Shown piece by piece: positions 59,335 to 64,000 of a DNA stretch of 64,000 nt. The stretch comes from Corbicula japonica. Lineage: Eukaryota; Mollusca; Bivalvia; Venerida; Cyrenidae. The stretch's first letter is position 1. Each line of letters begins with the position of its first letter. A program made the translations under genes and the position numbers. The stretch lies in contig JAZAYU010000008.1 in NCBI GenBank assembly GCA_038501625.1, forward strand, positions 1,550,001 through 1,614,000, read 5' to 3'. A model generated the notes under the pieces. The model saw nothing but the letters and a program-made list of their open reading frames with translations, was not told the DNA's origin and did not search any database.

Positions 59335-60225
59335 AGATGATTTAGTATTAATACTATTGTTGTTCGCTGATAACATGGCCATTGTAGGAAAAACTCGGGC
59401 AGAGATACAAGAGCATTTAGACTTTATATAACTATTGAAATATGTGGGGTTTAAAGGTAAATACTTCCAAAACAAAATTATGGTTTTCTGTAAGAGGGGT
59501 GGGTTATTACCCACGGAGCATTGGACCTACAGTGGTGATGTTATCGATGTAGTAAATGATTTTAGCTATCCTGGAACTGTTTCAACTATACAGGGAAGTT
59601 TGCTCTTAACCAAGAGCATTTAATTGGTAATGAATAGTCTATTATGTTAATGTAAAGAATGTAAACATTATGTCAGTTGTTTGATGCTTTGTTAAAAGTA
59701 CAACCCATTATCTTATGTATTTGAAAATGTTGCTTACATGAACCGTGATGTATTTCAAGTGAATATAAAGGTAGAGTATTAAATGCATTTAAGCAAGAAT
59801 GGAGGATTACTCTTACCAACAGTTCTGTCCTAATAATATAAAAAGAGATTAAAATTTCGTGGAAATACGAAAACTATCTGAATATGTTGCCTAAAAGTCT
59901 ACGTTCATATTTTATTAGATTCAGACAATCTACACACCCGTTTAGAATTCCGATAGGTAGATATGCTATAAATGGAACGCCTCGAGACGAACGATATTGT
60001 TTAGTATGTAACGACACTAATTTGAAGATGAATTTCATTTTACTTGGATATGTCCTTGCTATGCTGATCTGAGAAAGAAATACTTAAAACGCTATTATTA
60101 TACAAATCCTTCAGAGTAGAAATATTTGCATTTATTAAAATCTTACGATAAGAACGAAATAACTAAACTTGCTTTATATGTTAAAAACTCTTATAATAAG
60201 AAATACATTATTAAACGTTGAACGA
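59335..60225 (+). pseudogene. Decayed LINE: reverse transcriptase C-terminal fragments
   Basis: The pieces in order are LLFADNMAIVGKTRAEIQEH (a FADD-type motif with the second Asp changed to Asn) and FQNKIMVFCKRGGLLPTEHW. They continue with GDVIDVVNDFSYPGTV, FKQEWRITLTNSSVL, LPKSLRSYFIRFRQSTHPFR and GRYAINGTPRDERYCLVC, the last part of a zinc-knuckle-like region. Frames change several times and a large part of the thumb region is missing near 59625-59780. It belongs to a different LINE family from the element at 37998-41254. Non-functional. Confidence 0.75.
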
Positions 60226-60373
60226 TAAAGTTAGTTTAACATCAAACTTAGTATTGATAATGTATGTTGTTTGTTAGCTTAACAATCTGAACCGTTTTGT
60301 ATGTTCATTCTAACACCCTACTTTATAATTATGTTTTTCCATTTGCCTGTACATAATGTATATACTCGTTGAC

Positions 60374-60560
60374 GTATTGTATGTATGTATGTATGTATGT
60401 ATGTATGTATGTATGTATGTATGTATGTATGTATGTATGTGTGTGTGCGCGTGCGTGCGTGCGAGCTGCGTGCGTGCGTGCGATCGAGCGTGCGTGCGTG
60501 CGTGCGTGCGTGCCTGCCTGCCTGCCTGCCTGCCTGTCTGTCTGTCTGTCTGTATGAATG
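60374..60560. repeat. Compound (GTAT)n/(GTGC)n/(TGCC)n/(TGTC)n microsatellite
   Basis: A chain of related tetranucleotides from GTAT through GCGT, TGCC and TGTC to TACG. The Cys-rich frames across it are artefacts. Confidence 0.97.
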
Positions 60561-61384
60561 TACGTACGTACGTTTTTGAAGACGATGTACTATGTTCTGT
60601 TCTGTTCTTATCCCGTGTTATTTGCTATTCTCAGAAAGCACCCTCGTGGACTGTAAATTGGATACATTCAGTTGCACTATTTCGGTCTGGCTGCTTCCGT
60701 CATAACGTTTATAAACACAAGATTTAATCAAACTTGTAATAACTTGAAATGCAGATAAATTTCGTGTCTTTAAGTGTCTATTCACTATCACAGAAATCGG
60801 AAAATTATTTCAAGAAATGTAATTATTTTGACATTTTCAGTTATTGTTGCCCGCAGCTCGATCATGTGAAGTTCGATTGCTTTGTCGGAGAAAACAAACC
60901 ATGCGATTTGGAAGACATGCAAACTCTTTTCAACGTGCTGTCTATCTTGACAGAATCCAGCATTTCCCTGAATGTGCTGTAATGATCCCTAGCATGTTTT
61001 ATTAGATTCACTTGGTGTGAAGTTATTACCATAGATTAAATCAGCGATGTTCAAATGTTTGTTATTCAATTAACTCCCCCGCGTTATGTCAAAAACAGAT
61101 ACACGATGTATAATATGAGTAGATATAGAAAGTTAACAAATAAATCATAAAACGAAAAGACAGACTGCAGCAATATTCGATATTGATAAAAAAAATCTGA
61201 AGACAGTTTTTACCATCCTGACAAAAGATTATTTTGTAACGCCTGAAAATAGAATTTATTTGTACAATACTTATGAAAATAACTTGATGTGTAATATTTT
61301 CAAATAAGTAAAAAAGCGAGTTGACATTGATAATTCCTTAGAAAGTACACGTAATGAACAATCCGGGTTCAAGTCATGTCTTCT
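60561..61384. other. Unassigned intergenic DNA
   Basis: No gene was recognised. A 77-codon plus frame (60749-60982) has no motif and no splice context I can support. Confidence 0.3.
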
Positions 61385-61672
61385 TAACCAACACGACATC
61401 GAGTTGATGGGTTGGTCGTAGTTTTTCACCAAGAAACATTGCACTTAATTGTTCGTATGAGAACCCGATAGCGCAAGTGTGAGTTTGGTGCACTCTAGAA
61501 ACTAGTTTAAACACCCAGTGGCTAATTGTATTGCCACTGGTCGTTCTATTGTTTGTTAATTGTTTGTGGTGTCTTATTTGAAATTGATAATTGGTTATAA
61601 ACCTATGCTCTCTGCGTCTATTTTAGCTGCGTGGGGAGGCTGTTTCTGATTTTCCTGATTGTGCACACAGGC
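61385..61672 (+). mobile_element. PLE 3' end fragment
   Basis: Begins ACATCGAGTTGATGGGTTGG and runs through GAGAACCCGATAGCG, GTTTAAACACCCAGTGGC and GGTCGTTCTATTG to GCGTGGGGAGGCTG and TTTCCTGATT. It is 5'-truncated and moderately diverged. Confidence 0.75.
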
Positions 61673-62811
61673 GGCAGTACCGGACCCTACACGCCACCCC
61701 CCCCCCCCCCCAACCTCACCTCCCAGAACCCTGTGCTTGAATTTCACTAAATGACCTCTTAAAACAATATAAAGCACCACATTTATACATATAATAAACC
61801 AAAAATATGATTTAAATAAAAAATACTGGGTATACCCTTTACTGGTATATTATCATAGACAAGGTTGGAAAGGACTCTGTCACTATCTATCTCTTTGTTA
61901 AAAATTTTCACCCATTAAATATAATCCTTTTCGGCCAGCACTTGGTACTTTAAATGCACATGGTGTTACTTTCCTCAATTCCGAAAACCGATTGCCGTAA
62001 TATTAATCCGTTTCTCATGGGCATCAGAAAAGGTAACCCCAGCGACCAGCTTTTTGTTAGGTCGGAAACAATGTGGAACACGAAAAAATGCGATTTCGGT
62101 TATTTGTTGAAATGCACAGATAAAATGAACTTTGATCAATACCTTATCGTCAAATAACATGCAAGGACCCTTTTATTTGTCTATTTTTCTCTCGGTCTTC
62201 AAACCATTGGCCATTTCTTTCTTCGTATGAATTATAACGCTTAGTCTCCCATTTTGTTTTCTACGAGTGTTATACTGTCTCGATCGATTTCATTGGACGA
62301 AGGTATCACAGTCCGTGAACATACAGGGTAGCAGCGCGGCATTTGTCCCGTCAACTGACAGAGTTATCGCCTTGGAAAAGTCAGTCAACATAGAAGCTTT
62401 CCGTCTTGCACCATTCAATGAACATGAAGATATACCGCTTGTAACAGTCAATGAACATGCAGATTTATCGCATTGGCATAGTTAATTAACCCGCACTGCA
62501 ACAGTCATCGACCCTGAAGTGTTGCCGCCTTGCATCACTTGGTGAACATAAGAGTGACTCCTTGAAACAGTATGTATCCTCTCAGGGTCAGCACACCGGT
62601 TGCCAAATATACATAAAACACCAAATAAAGTTCCTTCCAATGTTGTATACATGATAACTTTCTTTCCAAATGTGTAAGTGTGTTAACTCTGCACTGTAAC
62701 TTCTTCCTCAGCTTTTGGTCGTGTATCTCAAAAATATTGTTCAGTCTAGTATAAGATGAAACATTCTAAAGTACTGAAATGTCGGGTTTACATTACAAAC
62801 ATTAATTTCTT
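61673..62811. other. Unassigned intergenic DNA with a poly-C run
   Basis: A homopolymer C run lies at about 61697-61711. Between 62340 and 62560 the words CAATGAACAT and AACATGAAGATAT recur in slightly varied form (GTCAACATAGAAGC, CAATGAACATGCAGAT, CGACCCTGAAG), a possible degenerate short tandem repeat. No gene was recognised. Confidence 0.35.
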
Positions 62812-62890
62812 CCAGTCGCCATTTCAGCCAATCAGATGCTTGAGATTTGAGACTGATCTCCAAACTCAAGTTTATGATCTTGGGCCCAGG
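62812..62890. mobile_element. Palindromic MITE, copy 6 (half element)
   Basis: Only one arm is present: CAGTCGCCATTTCAGCCAAT, CAGATGCTTGAGATTTGAGA, then CTCAAGTTTATGATCTTGGGCC. It is probably a deletion of one side of the palindrome. Confidence 0.85.
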
Positions 62891-63850
62891 TTCTCTACAT
62901 CCACCAAGTGCAAAAATAAGGCTTTTGTGACGATTTATTTCATAGATATCTAAAAAGAAAAAAAAACTGGACAACGTTCTGCATCTTGCTTTAGCTTAAG
63001 TTTCCTTCTTGCAAAGTATTGCCAGTTCCTAAAGTATTACTGCTTTTCATTGAAAAAATAAGAGAATTTTCATGGCTCCTTTCTCTTTCTTTAATGATTA
63101 ATTTGTTAGTTTTTATTGTTGTAATACCCCCAGATTAGTCCTAACCAATCCTGAACAAGCTTACCCCGTGATACAAAAAACAATATGAGATACATGTATT
63201 TGTAAAAGTGTGTTTAACCTTGAATTTCCTGGTCGCTTCCTTGTCGCGGAATGGGCGAAAATCGTTGATTTCTGCCTTTAAAATGGAAAATTCTTTAAAA
63301 AGGGCACCCTTTTTATCAGTATCATATTTCTCATGTGGACATTTATAATAATGTTTTGAGTTGCTTATTTTCTGTGAACCGATGTAAATAAAATTTGAGG
63401 GAATTTTTAGGTCTAGCCATTTTCTTTTATGTTCTAACTTTTCTTAACGATTAATAAATGAAGATACATTAATAACGCTTATTTGTGCAAAGTTTTATTG
63501 CAAAACTGCATTTTGCCTGTACAGAGATTTTATTTTTTTTTATTTTTTGAACAATGACAGTGCAATGACGGCCTGAAGACTGCCCTAAAGCTTACACCGA
63601 ACGCAACACAAGGTATCCTACACATTCCTTCGATCACAAGCTTTTACTACATCCATAATGTTAAATTTTCCAGACAGAACATAGTTTGTCTGCGTGAGAC
63701 ATACACTTAAATAATGCTACTCGTATGAGAATCATGGGTGCATGAATAATGGAATTAGTAAATCCAACCGTTTTTTTCTACTTTCAGTACTTAGATATTG
63801 TAATGTCAAGACTCATTACAACATTTGTTTGTTGCTGAATGGCGCATTGA
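62891..63850. other. Unassigned intergenic DNA
   Basis: Nothing recognised. Confidence 0.3.
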
Positions 63851-63852
63851 AA

Positions 63853-64000
63853 CGCCGCATAGGAGCATAGCCGAATAAACAATTTTTTTCGTTTATGCGG
63901 TGTGTTTTCAACGCATAAACAGATCGAACGTGTTTATGCGGCGACGCTCAACGCATAAAGCAGAAATTTCTTTTATGCGTCGCAACGGTGCCATTTTGCC
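63853..64000. repeat. Cluster of inverted TTTATGCG words at the window edge
   Basis: GTTTATGCG at 63891 and CGCATAAAC at 63912 form one stem; GTTTATGCG at 63932 and CGCATAAAG at 63952 another; TTTTATGCG follows at 63971. Related CGCCGCAT lies at 63853-63860. This looks like the end of an inverted-repeat element that continues beyond the window. Confidence 0.6.

Noticed and set aside
60356..60727. Cys-rich frames up to 123 codons
   Set aside because: They are produced by the compound GTAT/GTGC/TGCC microsatellite in all three phases.

Overview
This window is eukaryotic, AT-rich and mostly non-coding. Short exons, a GT-AG intron of about 11.3 kb, a secreted TGF-beta superfamily ligand, Penelope-like retroelements, tRNA-derived SINEs and many small foldback DNA transposons point to an animal. 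A mollusc, probably a bivalve, fits best, but that assignment rests on repeat style and is an inference.

Only one host gene is well supported. It lies on the plus strand. Exon 1 (about 13160-13517, with a TATA box at 13050-13057) encodes a signal peptide and the start of a prodomain. Exon 2 (24819-25690) encodes the rest of the prodomain, an RVKR processing site and a nine-cysteine growth-factor domain. The two exons join in phase through a split glycine codon and give a 409-residue precursor. The ligand belongs to the TGF-beta/activin branch and resembles the myostatin, Maverick and GDF15 group. The intron and both flanks are filled with repeats.

Region by region: 1-1690 holds a copy of an interspersed repeat (called R1 here). 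1690-10150 is a nested block of decayed Penelope-like elements (PLEs) in both orientations, invaded by a palindromic MITE, by a roughly 170-bp tandem repeat array and by R1. 10150-13040 is the upstream flank of the ligand gene. 13040-25690 is the gene; its intron contains a direct repeat pair, a huge ATC microsatellite, an AACGTT-rich inverted-repeat element (17863-18584), PLE fragments and two palindromic MITEs. 25690-33500 has two more palindromic MITEs, a mollusc-type dispersed repeat and a tandem duplication in which one copy has gained a MITE. 33500-41265 has further PLE pieces arranged tail to tail and a young, 5'-truncated non-LTR retrotransposon (37998-41254) with an open endonuclease/reverse-transcriptase frame and a 10-bp target-site duplication. 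41265-64000 has no recognisable host gene. It contains SINE heads, a pair of hAT-like MITEs in opposite orientation, a TTAA-flanked foldback element, a decayed LINE, microsatellites and, at the right edge, a cluster of inverted TTTATGCG words.

There is no operon, CRISPR array, rRNA or convincing tRNA gene. The most interesting material is the repeat architecture: nested insertions that can be ordered in time, a roughly 60-bp module shared by a SINE and a longer repeat, and a palindromic MITE family carrying CCAAT-box and YY1-like words that has seeded four copies in and around the growth-factor gene. Coordinates of repeats are read by eye and may be off by several bases.
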